A stretch of DNA of 64,000 nucleotides from Flavobacteriaceae bacterium HL-DH10. Lineage in GTDB: Bacteria > Bacteroidota > Bacteroidia > Flavobacteriales > Flavobacteriaceae. The stretch lies in assembly GCA_031826515.1 (NCBI GenBank), contig CP134536.1, forward strand, positions 1,252,001 to 1,316,000, given 5' to 3'. The notes below the pieces were generated by a model, which was not told where the DNA came from, ran no database searches, and saw only the letters and a list, made by a program, of their open reading frames with translations. This document shows, one piece after another, positions 1-8,253 of the stretch. The position numbers and the translations under genes were made by a program. Position 1 is the stretch's first letter, and every line of letters starts with the position of its first letter.

Positions 1-1
1 T

Positions 2-628
2 GTACCTACATTATTTGCAGCACTTATTAAAGATAATTATGGTAATGTTTCAGATACCATTTTTGCGAATACTCCAGATAAATTATTAACACCTTTATTT
101 GAAGAGAAATTAGATAAAAACTTATTCTTACCTGTTTACTTAGACAATGATGATAACTGGAATGCATGGGGGGATTATTTTGGTATTTTTGATGATAATC
201 CTACAACTATGGGACATACAGGAGGTTCAGGTTTAGGTACAGGTACAAATATTTTTACGGTAGATTTAGGTGTTAACGTATCCTTAAGTAGAATTAGGCT
301 TAATAGTAGGTTAAGAAAAACACAAGAAATATATGGTAGAGGCGCTCCTAAACAATATAAATTGTATGGTGCTAAAACATTACCAGGTACAGACGGTAAT
401 TTAGATGATTGGACATTTTTACGTACATGTGATACTTGGAAACCTTCAGGGTTACCATTAGGGTCTCTATCAGACGAAGATGTAATTCAATATACAGCTG
501 GATTTGAATTTATTTTTGATCTGCCTGTAGAAATTCGTTATTTTAGAATAGTAGTTACTGAGACCTGGGATAATGCGGCTTTCTGTAATATTACAGAAAT
601 GAACGTATGGGGTAGTATCTTTGATTAA
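2..628 (+). CDS. DUF5000-type surface lipoprotein, 3' part only
   Basis: The reading frame is open from the first bases of the window, so the start codon lies upstream and the ATG at 209 is internal. The visible 208 residues resemble the C-terminal part of the DUF4959-DUF5126-DUF5000 lipoproteins encoded beside SusC/SusD pairs in Bacteroidota. The last 150 residues look like a discoidin-type carbohydrate-binding beta-sandwich: ordered Trp and Tyr residues, a section like KQYKLYGAK, and the closing strand EIRYFRIVVTETW. It probably sits on the cell surface and helps bind glycan. The next gene follows after 19 bases and is likely co-transcribed. The family call is by recognition of the pattern; the ligand is unknown. 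Confidence 0.7.
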   Translation, partial: VPTLFAALIKDNYGNVSDTIFANTPDKLLTPLFEEKLDKNLFLPVYLDNDDNWNAWGDYFGIFDDNPTTMGHTGGSGLGTGTNIFTVDLGVNVSLSRIRLNSRLRKTQEIYGRGAPKQYKLYGAKTLPGTDGNLDDWTFLRTCDTWKPSGLPLGSLSDEDVIQYTAGFEFIFDLPVEIRYFRIVVTETWDNAAFCNITEMNVWGSIFD

Positions 629-647
629 AAAATTAAAAATTTGAATT

Positions 648-2078
648 ATGAAAAAAAATAAATATATTTTACTACTATTAATTATAGTAAACCTTTTTGC
701 GCTATCATCTTGTACAGATACTTATGATTTACATCAAAAATATCTTGAAGATGGAGAAACTATATATACAAACAAGGTAGATTCTGTTGCTTCTCTTCCA
801 GGAAATAACAGATTGAAACTTTCAGGTTATATTACAAATGCTTTTAATGTCGAAAAGATAGTTGTATATTGGAATAATGGCGAAAACAGCCAAACGTTTC
901 CTTATACAAAATCAGAAAATTTCACAGACCCTTTAGACTTAGTTATTACTGGGCTAGATGAAAATTCATATCAATTTGATATTTTTTCAGTAGATGCAGA
1001 TGGTAATAAATCTGTTAAAGTAACAGCTTTTGGAACTTCATTTGGAGAGATTTATAGATCAAACTTAGAATCTAGATTATTAAAATCCTATTATTACAAA
1101 AAAGATAGTGATGCTATAGTTAAATTTAATATTAAGAGCGATTTGACTCGAGATACTGAAGTGTCATTCACTAATTTAAGTGGAGAAGACGTTTCTGTAA
1201 CACTAGGAGAAGATGACGAAGAAGTTATACTGGTTAACATAGATCCAACTAAAGAAGTCATGTACAGAACTAATTACGTACCAACACCTATGGATGATGA
1301 AACAGCAGAAGAAACATCTATAGACGAGTTTACCTCTGATTGGACATCATATACATTACCATCCACGTTAAAAACAATTGCAGAAAGTTTCATGTTCACA
1401 CCTACTCTAGGTGGTTCTCAAGCCAATTGGACTAATGAAAATGGCCTTAATATAACCGTTGAGTTTAGAAAAAGTGTTGCTGGCTCTATAGTAAGTTCTA
1501 GTACAACTTCAAACGAAGTAGCAGGAACTTATGAAATTAGAGGCATGGAACCGGGACAGCAGGACATCGAAATAGTGGTTACAGATATTTATGGAAACTC
1601 TTATGCTACCACCTATTCTGCAAAACCAATTGAAGCCTATAATAGAGATTTATGGTCTGTTATAGATGTTTCTTCAGAAGAACCAAAGGAAAACACTTGG
1701 GGTAATGGTGGTGAAGGTATTCACGCTATAGACGAAAGTACTGCTACATTCTGGCACACACAATGGGATTTGGCACAACCAGATTACCCACACCATCTTA
1801 CTATAGATATGGGAGAAAGCCTAACTATCTTAGCTTTTGAGGTTCTTGGTAGAACCAAAAACAATAATAAAGCTGCAGGAGAACATGAGTTCTGGGCAAG
1901 TTCAGACAACGCAACTTGGACTTTAATTGCTAGTTACACAGGTGAATTATCAACAAGTAAAATACTTATTGAAACAACAGAAACTACTGCACGCTATATT
2001 AGATATAATGCTGTTGCCCCAGGAAGTGGCGCTACAAATTATACTTTTTTAGCTGATTTAAGTATCTATGCAAAATAG
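648..2078 (+). CDS. DUF4998 lipoprotein with C-terminal F5/8 type C domain
   Basis: This is a 476-residue secreted lipoprotein. The signal sequence ends in a lipobox (ALSSC, Cys22). Residues about 25-230 match the DUF4998 pattern, including an opening like YLEDGETIYTNKVDS and a section like IVVYWNN. A fibronectin-like middle follows, and residues about 335-476 form a discoidin/F5-8C domain (DESTATFWHTQW, then ITIDMG-like and ARYIRYNA-like strands). Such proteins accompany SusC/SusD systems and are thought to bind polysaccharide at the outer membrane. The gene lies 19 bases after the DUF5000 gene and ends at a strong terminator, so these two genes close the upstream transcription unit. The substrate cannot be read from the sequence. 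Confidence 0.75.
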   Translation: MKKNKYILLLLIIVNLFALSSCTDTYDLHQKYLEDGETIYTNKVDSVASLPGNNRLKLSGYITNAFNVEKIVVYWNNGENSQTFPYTKSENFTDPLDLVITGLDENSYQFDIFSVDADGNKSVKVTAFGTSFGEIYRSNLESRLLKSYYYKKDSDAIVKFNIKSDLTRDTEVSFTNLSGEDVSVTLGEDDEEVILVNIDPTKEVMYRTNYVPTPMDDETAEETSIDEFTSDWTSYTLPSTLKTIAESFMFTPTLGGSQANWTNENGLNITVEFRKSVAGSIVSSSTTSNEVAGTYEIRGMEPGQQDIEIVVTDIYGNSYATTYSAKPIEAYNRDLWSVIDVSSEEPKENTWGNGGEGIHAIDESTATFWHTQWDLAQPDYPHHLTIDMGESLTILAFEVLGRTKNNNKAAGEHEFWASSDNATWTLIASYTGELSTSKILIETTETTARYIRYNAVAPGSGATNYTFLADLSIYAK

Positions 2079-2100
2079 AAAAACGCTATTTAAGTCACAT

Positions 2101-2130
2101 AAAAAAGGGTTGATAAATCAACCCTTTTTT
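2101..2130 (+). terminator. Intrinsic terminator after the DUF4998 gene
   Basis: A 13-bp perfect stem (AAAAAAGGGTTGA with its complement) closes a TAAA loop and ends in a run of T. It lies 22 bases after the stop codon and separates the two lipoprotein genes from the enzyme genes downstream. Confidence 0.85.
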
Positions 2131-2241
2131 ATTACCTCATTTATGTTCTTTTCAAGATAAGGAATAACTATTTATATAATCTCCATTTTAAATTTGTTAT
2201 GATTTTATAATAATCCGTTTTAATTATAATTTTATAAAAAA

Positions 2242-5200
2242 ATGAAACATACTTTTATTTTTAAATATGCACCTTCTGCAATAATTTATATTTTCATACT
2301 TTGTATCTCCTCTCTAAAAGCACAAAATTTTACTCGAATAGAATCTGTTGCAGGGCTAAGTATATTAGAAGAAAACAATGGTGTTTCCATAGCAGATTAT
2401 AACCGTGATGGTTATCTTGATGTTTTTGTGGTTGCTTTAGGAAAAGATGAAGATGGCATTGCTAAAAGTCATAGCCGCTTATTTAAAAATAATAACGACG
2501 GTACTTTTATTGATGTAACAGAAGCCTCTGGTTTACGTATCGATTTGTTTCCTGTAAATGAGCAAGAAGGCGTGTTTAAAAATTTAGAAGGCGTTAAATA
2601 TGGCGCTTTTTGGGGTGATTATGATAATGATGGATTCCCAGATTTATTTCTAACAAATATTTATAAAATATATCTTTTTCACAATGAAGGTAATGGAACT
2701 TTCCAAGATATCACCACTCAAGCAGGCTTTCAAAAAAATAGTACCTGTTTAAATACCGGAGCAACTTGGTTTGATTATAATAAAGATGGATTCTTAGATT
2801 TATATATATCAGATTGGAATGGATGCGACAGCAATAAACTTTATGAAAACAATGGAGATGGCACTTTTTCTAATGTTACAAATTTATTTGGAACTTTAGA
2901 AAACAAACAATCTTTTATGAGTGTTCCTTTCGATTTTAATAGTGATGGTTGGCTAGATTTATATGTAGTAAATGACAATGCTACAAAAAAAAATGATTTG
3001 TTTATAAATCAAAATGGAACAAGTTTTATTGAACAGGCAAGTACTTATGGATTAGACCATGCTGGAGATGATATGGGAATTGCCATTGGTGACTACAACA
3101 ATGACGGTTTTTTTGACATACATGTAACAGCCATAAACATAAGTCCTCTTTTCTTGAATAAAGGAAATAACACATTTAATAACGCAGCTCCTGAATTAGG
3201 TGTCGAATTAACTGGATGGGCATGGGATACCGTGTTTTCAGATTTTGACTTAGATGGCGATGAAGATTTATTTATAGTTAATGGATTTGATTTTGGAGGA
3301 AATAGCACTGAAAATAATATTTATTTTGAAAATTTTCATGCAAATGGAGAACCTAAATTTATTGATAGTTCAAGCAAAACTAATTTAGAAGCCTTAACAA
3401 TTAGTATGGGTGCCGGCATTTTTGATTTTGACAACGATGGTGATTTAGATATATTAGTAACAAATGCAGATAGACCTTCCTATTTATACGAAAACAAAAC
3501 AACCGATTTAGCGTTACCCGATAAAGATTTGCATTGGTTTAAAGTTTCCTTACAAGGTACCACATCCAACAGAGACGCTATAGGAACAACGCTTTCAATA
3601 ACTACTGATCAAAAAACCTTACACCGCTATTATTCAGGAAAAGGGTTTTTGTCACAAAATTTAAAACCAGTTCATTTTGGACTGGGAACAGCTACCGAAA
3701 TTCAAGAATTAAAAATTACATGGCCTTCAGGACTGGTTGAAACTTTTAATAACCTCCCTTTAGATAAAACAATTCTAGCCAAAGAAGGGGCTAATTATGA
3801 GGTTTCCACCACACAACCTAGTATTAAGGTTTATGGCTGTACTGATCCAGATTCATGCAATTACAATCCAAATGCAACCATTAGTTCAGGAGAGTGCTCT
3901 TATCTGGAGTCAAAATCTATTTATGGAAACGTAAATGCTATCCAATTGAGTACTGAATTTTATAGCTATCCTCTATCAAATGGTTCTTCAGTCACTTGGA
4001 AAGTTGATGGAGGTAACATTTTAGAAGGAAGTGGTAGCAGCATTATAAAAGTTAAATGGGATAATACAACTATAGGTACCGTTACTATAATAGAAAGTAA
4101 TGATAATTGCTCAAGCCAAAATGTAGAATTAAAGGTTAACCTAAGATCTGAAAATGACTCATTTACCATAATTCCCAGAAAATCCGTGGCTCGATTATGG
4201 AATGAAGCCTTATTAGATGCTATTCGAAGAGATTATGCACGCCCTACTGTTCACGCTAGGAATCTATTTCATACTAGCGTAGCCATGTATGATGCATGGG
4301 CCATATATGATTCCCAAGCAAAACCATACCTTATTGGAAATACAGTACATGGGTATTTAAATAAATTTGATGGTTTTGAAACATCTGAAAACTTGAGTGA
4401 CGCACGAGATAAAACGATAAGTTATGCGGCCTATAGACTATTACAATATCGTTTTAGAGATTCACCAAAACATGATGAAGTATTCAAAATTTTTGATGAT
4501 TTGATGACTGAATTAGGCTATAGCCTAAACGAACTATCAGCTGACTATTCTAATGGAAATGCGGCAGCATTAGGAAATTATATAGCCGAAACAGTTATCG
4601 ATTATGGACATACAGATGGTTCAAATGAAATAAATAAATATAGCAATCAGTATTATAACCCTATAAACTCGCCTCTTCTATTAAATAATCCCGATCAAAT
4701 TAATGAACCTTTAATAAACCCGAATAGATGGCAACCATTAAGCTTTGATACTTTTATAGATCAAAGTGGTAATTTAATTGAAGGCTCTACACCTGATTTT
4801 TTAGGTCCCGAATGGGGCAATGTAAAACCTTTTAATTTTAATGAAGCTGAAAAAACAATTTATTCACGATCAGGAAATCAATATATTGTTTATGATGATC
4901 CTGGAAGTCCTCCGCAACTGGATGTATCAAAATCAACACCCTCAAGTGATGCTTATAAATGGAACTTTTCATTAGTTTCAATTTGGAGCTCACATCATAA
5001 CCCTTATGATAATGTTATGTGGGACATCTCACCTAAATCTATTGGGAATATTAATTTTGAATTGATCCCTAGAGAACAGGAAAATTACAAATATTTTTAT
5101 CAGGAAGAAGATGGTGGGGATATAAGTTCTGGACATGCTATTAACCCGTACACCAATGCTCCATATGAGGAGCAAATAGTACCAAGGGGTGATTATACTA

Positions 5201-6300
5201 GAGTTTTAGCTGAGTTTTGGGCAGACGGACCAGATTCAGAAACACCTCCTGGTCATTGGTTCACAATACTTAATTATGTTAGTGACCATGAGTTGTTTGA
5301 TAAAAAATTCAATGGAAAAGGAGATAAACTTAATAATCTTGAATGGGATATAAAATCCTATTTTATTTTGGGAGGAGCTATGCACGATTCTGCAATAGCT
5401 TCATGGAGTATTAAAGGATGGTATGATTATATAAGACCCATTTCTGCCATACGCTTTATGGCAGAAAGAGGTCAAAGCACAGATTCTTCTAAAGACAATT
5501 ATAATGTTGCGGGCATTCCATTAAAAGATGGATATATTGAAACTGTGGAAGAGGGCGACCCTTTAGCAGGTAATGCAAATGAAAACGTTGGAGAGATTAA
5601 AGTTTTAGCATGGAAAGGTCATGATTATATTAGTGATTCTAATACCGATGAAGCTGGAGTAGGTTGGATTTTAGCAAAAAATTGGTGGCCATATCAAAGA
5701 CCATCTTTTGTCACACCTCCTTTTGCAGGGTACGTTTCTGGACATTCAACGTATTCAAGAGCTGCAGCAGAGGTTATGACACTAATTACAGGAAGTGAAT
5801 ACTTCCCTGGTGGGATGGGAGAGTTTATTGCTGAAAAAGATAATTTTTTAGCCTTTGAAAAGGGACCTTCGGTGGATGTTACATTACAATGGGCCACGTA
5901 TCGTGATGCTTCTGATCAATGTAGTTTATCAAGAATATGGGGAGGCATACACCCCCCTGCAGATGATATTCCCGGAAGAATAATTGGAGAAAAGATTGGC
6001 CAAAATTCATTCTATTTTGGAAAGGATTATTTTCAAGAGAATATTAAAACAACCAATAAAGAGCAATTAATATATCCTAATCCAGTAAATGCCTCACTAA
6101 ATGAATTACATATAACAAATACTGAGAGCTCCGATGCATTTAACCTTTTCGATATTAATGGAAGACATATCAAATTAATAGATATTCAATATTCTGAAAA
6201 CCTTAAAGCGACCATATTAAAATTTCCAAATACAATTACAACAGGGGTTTATATCCTCAAAATAAATAATAATTCAAAAAAATTAGCATTTACAAATTAG
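2242..6300 (+). CDS. Secreted FG-GAP/ASPIC_UnbV protein fused to a vanadium-haloperoxidase-like PAP2 domain, T9SS tail
   Basis: This 1352-residue protein starts with a signal peptide (about 28 residues, ending KAQ). Residues about 50-400 carry seven D-x-x-x-D-G-x-x-D calcium motifs (such as DYNRDGYLD and DFDNDGDLD) of an FG-GAP propeller, followed by an ASPIC_UnbV domain (about 430-515). A GCTDPDSCNYNPNAT segment and an Ig/PKD-like domain come next. Residues about 645-1265 form an acid phosphatase/vanadium haloperoxidase domain with the anion-binding set in order: K-x6-RP (K1146, R1153), SGH (H1168), and SR-x5-H-x3-D (R1231, H1237). The last 75 residues are a T9SS sorting tail (YPNPVNASLNEL). 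By family it would oxidise halides with peroxide or hydrolyse phosphoesters; which of these is open. A PL11 gene follows after 32 bases. Confidence 0.8.
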   Translation: MKHTFIFKYAPSAIIYIFILCISSLKAQNFTRIESVAGLSILEENNGVSIADYNRDGYLDVFVVALGKDEDGIAKSHSRLFKNNNDGTFIDVTEASGLRIDLFPVNEQEGVFKNLEGVKYGAFWGDYDNDGFPDLFLTNIYKIYLFHNEGNGTFQDITTQAGFQKNSTCLNTGATWFDYNKDGFLDLYISDWNGCDSNKLYENNGDGTFSNVTNLFGTLENKQSFMSVPFDFNSDGWLDLYVVNDNATKKNDLFINQNGTSFIEQASTYGLDHAGDDMGIAIGDYNNDGFFDIHVTAINISPLFLNKGNNTFNNAAPELGVELTGWAWDTVFSDFDLDGDEDLFIVNGFDFGGNSTENNIYFENFHANGEPKFIDSSSKTNLEALTISMGAGIFDFDNDGDLDILVTNADRPSYLYENKTTDLALPDKDLHWFKVSLQGTTSNRDAIGTTLSITTDQKTLHRYYSGKGFLSQNLKPVHFGLGTATEIQELKITWPSGLVETFNNLPLDKTILAKEGANYEVSTTQPSIKVYGCTDPDSCNYNPNATISSGECSYLESKSIYGNVNAIQLSTEFYSYPLSNGSSVTWKVDGGNILEGSGSSIIKVKWDNTTIGTVTIIESNDNCSSQNVELKVNLRSENDSFTIIPRKSVARLWNEALLDAIRRDYARPTVHARNLFHTSVAMYDAWAIYDSQAKPYLIGNTVHGYLNKFDGFETSENLSDARDKTISYAAYRLLQYRFRDSPKHDEVFKIFDDLMTELGYSLNELSADYSNGNAAALGNYIAETVIDYGHTDGSNEINKYSNQYYNPINSPLLLNNPDQINEPLINPNRWQPLSFDTFIDQSGNLIEGSTPDFLGPEWGNVKPFNFNEAEKTIYSRSGNQYIVYDDPGSPPQLDVSKSTPSSDAYKWNFSLVSIWSSHHNPYDNVMWDISPKSIGNINFELIPREQENYKYFYQEEDGGDISSGHAINPYTNAPYEEQIVPRGDYTRVLAEFWADGPDSETPPGHWFTILNYVSDHELFDKKFNGKGDKLNNLEWDIKSYFILGGAMHDSAIASWSIKGWYDYIRPISAIRFMAERGQSTDSSKDNYNVAGIPLKDGYIETVEEGDPLAGNANENVGEIKVLAWKGHDYISDSNTDEAGVGWILAKNWWPYQRPSFVTPPFAGYVSGHSTYSRAAAEVMTLITGSEYFPGGMGEFIAEKDNFLAFEKGPSVDVTLQWATYRDASDQCSLSRIWGGIHPPADDIPGRIIGEKIGQNSFYFGKDYFQENIKTTNKEQLIYPNPVNASLNELHITNTESSDAFNLFDINGRHIKLIDIQYSENLKATILKFPNTITTGVYILKINNNSKKLAFTN

Positions 6301-6332
6301 AAAATAACCTTCCAGTTTACCAATTAAAAAAT

Positions 6333-8243
6333 ATGAAGAAAGAACTACCAACAATTACTTGCCTAAAAATTATGCTATTTATTGCTGTATTTGGATTTTT
6401 ATCAATGTCGGTTATCGCTCAAAAACAAATGGAAAATTTAGACCGTGGGGTATTAGCTGTTAGAACCAGTAGTAGTAAAGTTTTGGTAAGTTGGAGAATT
6501 TTTGGAACAGAATTCTCAACAGCTTCCTACAATGTATACCGAGGCTCTACTAAAATAAATGCAACCCCTATTACTGGTGCAAGTAATTTTGAAGACACAA
6601 CAACTACCAATAGTACTTACAGTGTTTCTGCGATTATTGATGGAGTTGAACAACAACTGTCAAATACTGTTAATACATGGGCGGATATTTATAAAAAAAT
6701 ACCTCTAACGCCTCCTCCTGGTGGAACAACTCCCGATAATATTTCATATACTTATACTGCTAATGATGTATCGGTTGGAGATTTAGATGGTGATGGGCAA
6801 TATGAACTTGTTTTAAAATGGACACCTACTAATTCCCATGATAATGCCCATAAGGGCTACACAGGAAATACGTTTCTCCAAGGATTAAAAATGGATGGCA
6901 CTATTTTATGGACTATAGATTTAGGTAGAAATATTCGTTCTGGAGCTCATTACACACAATTTATGGTGTATGATTTAGATGGTGACGGAAAAGCGGAAAT
7001 TGCTTGTAAAACTGCAGATGGCACAATAGATGGATCTGGCACTATTTTAGGAGATAAAAATGCAGACTATAGAGACAATAGAGGTTATGTTTTAGAAGGA
7101 TCGGAATATTTAAGTCTCTTTTCAGGCGAAACAGGAGTTTTTATTGCTACACAAGACTACATTCCTGCAAGAGGAAAAGTATCTGATTGGGGAGATAGTT
7201 ATGGCAATAGGGTCGATCGTTTTTTGGCATGTATTGCTTATCTTGATGGTAAACGCCCTAGTGTTGTTTTTACTAGAGGCTACTATACACGTACGGTTTT
7301 AGCAGCTTACGATTATAGAGATGGACAATTAACCAATCGTTGGGTGTTTGACACTAACAAAAAGGGCAATGAGAAATATTTCGGACAAGGAAATCACAAT
7401 ATAGCAGTAGGTGATTTAGATGGTGACGGAAAAGATGAAATTCAATTTGGATCTTGTGCCATAGATGATAATGGTACTGGATTATACTCTACAGGTTTTG
7501 GTCATGGAGATGCTGCACATTTAGGAGATTTTAACCCTGAACATGAAGGATTAGAATATTTTATGGCTCACGAAGAAGCAAACAACCCTAAGGTACCACA
7601 GATTGATTATAGAGACCCTAAAACTGGTAAAGTTTTCTGGAGTATTCCTGGTAATGGAGATATAGGTCGTGGAGTAACTGCAGATATAGACCCAAACCAT
7701 ATTGGCACAGAAAGTTGGGCATCTAACGGATCTGGAATACACAATACAAAAGGCGAAGTAATTTCTACAACGTATCCCACTGCTGGTCGAAGAGGTGCTA
7801 GCTTTAACATGTTTGCATGGTGGGATGGAGATTTATTACGAGAAATAGTAGATAAAACAGTAATTGCCAAATGGAAACCAGAAACCAAGACTACAGAAAT
7901 ATTACTTAAAGGTTACAACTATGATGGCATGAATTTAAAAAGTAATAACTGGACTAAATCTAACCCTTGCTTAATTGCAGATATTTTAGGAGATTGGAGA
8001 GAAGAGATTATTTGGAGAAATGAAGAAAACACAGCATTAGTAATTTTTTCTACACCTTATCCAACAACCAAAAGAATTTTCACATTAATGCACGACCCAT
8101 TATACCGTACAAGTATTGCTTGGCAGAATGTAGCTTATAATCAACCTGCTCACACTAGTTTTTATTTAGGACATGGCATGAAAAAGCCTCCTGCTCCTAA
8201 AATTTATTTAGCAAAAAAAGAAATAAACTCTAAAAGAAATTAA
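6333..8243 (+). CDS. Rhamnogalacturonan lyase, polysaccharide lyase family 11
   Basis: The product has 636 residues with an N-terminal signal peptide (about 30 residues, ending VIAQ). It matches the YesW/YesX-type PL11 lyases. An N-terminal Ig-like domain (MENLDRGVLAV, then VSWR and YNVYRG) precedes a propeller with three calcium motifs of the form DLDGDGxxE near residues 150, 213 and 360. PL11 enzymes cleave the rhamnose-galacturonate backbone of rhamnogalacturonan I by beta-elimination. The ATG at 6333 is 32 bases after the previous stop, and the GH2 gene starts 10 bases after its own stop, so the enzymes form one operon. No lipobox is present, so it is probably periplasmic or exported. The family call is strong; exact substrate branching is inferred. 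Confidence 0.88.
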   Translation: MKKELPTITCLKIMLFIAVFGFLSMSVIAQKQMENLDRGVLAVRTSSSKVLVSWRIFGTEFSTASYNVYRGSTKINATPITGASNFEDTTTTNSTYSVSAIIDGVEQQLSNTVNTWADIYKKIPLTPPPGGTTPDNISYTYTANDVSVGDLDGDGQYELVLKWTPTNSHDNAHKGYTGNTFLQGLKMDGTILWTIDLGRNIRSGAHYTQFMVYDLDGDGKAEIACKTADGTIDGSGTILGDKNADYRDNRGYVLEGSEYLSLFSGETGVFIATQDYIPARGKVSDWGDSYGNRVDRFLACIAYLDGKRPSVVFTRGYYTRTVLAAYDYRDGQLTNRWVFDTNKKGNEKYFGQGNHNIAVGDLDGDGKDEIQFGSCAIDDNGTGLYSTGFGHGDAAHLGDFNPEHEGLEYFMAHEEANNPKVPQIDYRDPKTGKVFWSIPGNGDIGRGVTADIDPNHIGTESWASNGSGIHNTKGEVISTTYPTAGRRGASFNMFAWWDGDLLREIVDKTVIAKWKPETKTTEILLKGYNYDGMNLKSNNWTKSNPCLIADILGDWREEIIWRNEENTALVIFSTPYPTTKRIFTLMHDPLYRTSIAWQNVAYNQPAHTSFYLGHGMKKPPAPKIYLAKKEINSKRN

Positions 8244-8253
8244 AAATTATTAC

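Noticed and set aside
7607-7888. 93-codon ORF on the minus strand within the PL11 gene
   Set aside because: It lies fully inside a well-supported gene, has no start signal or family pattern, and reads like a shadow of the codons on the other strand.
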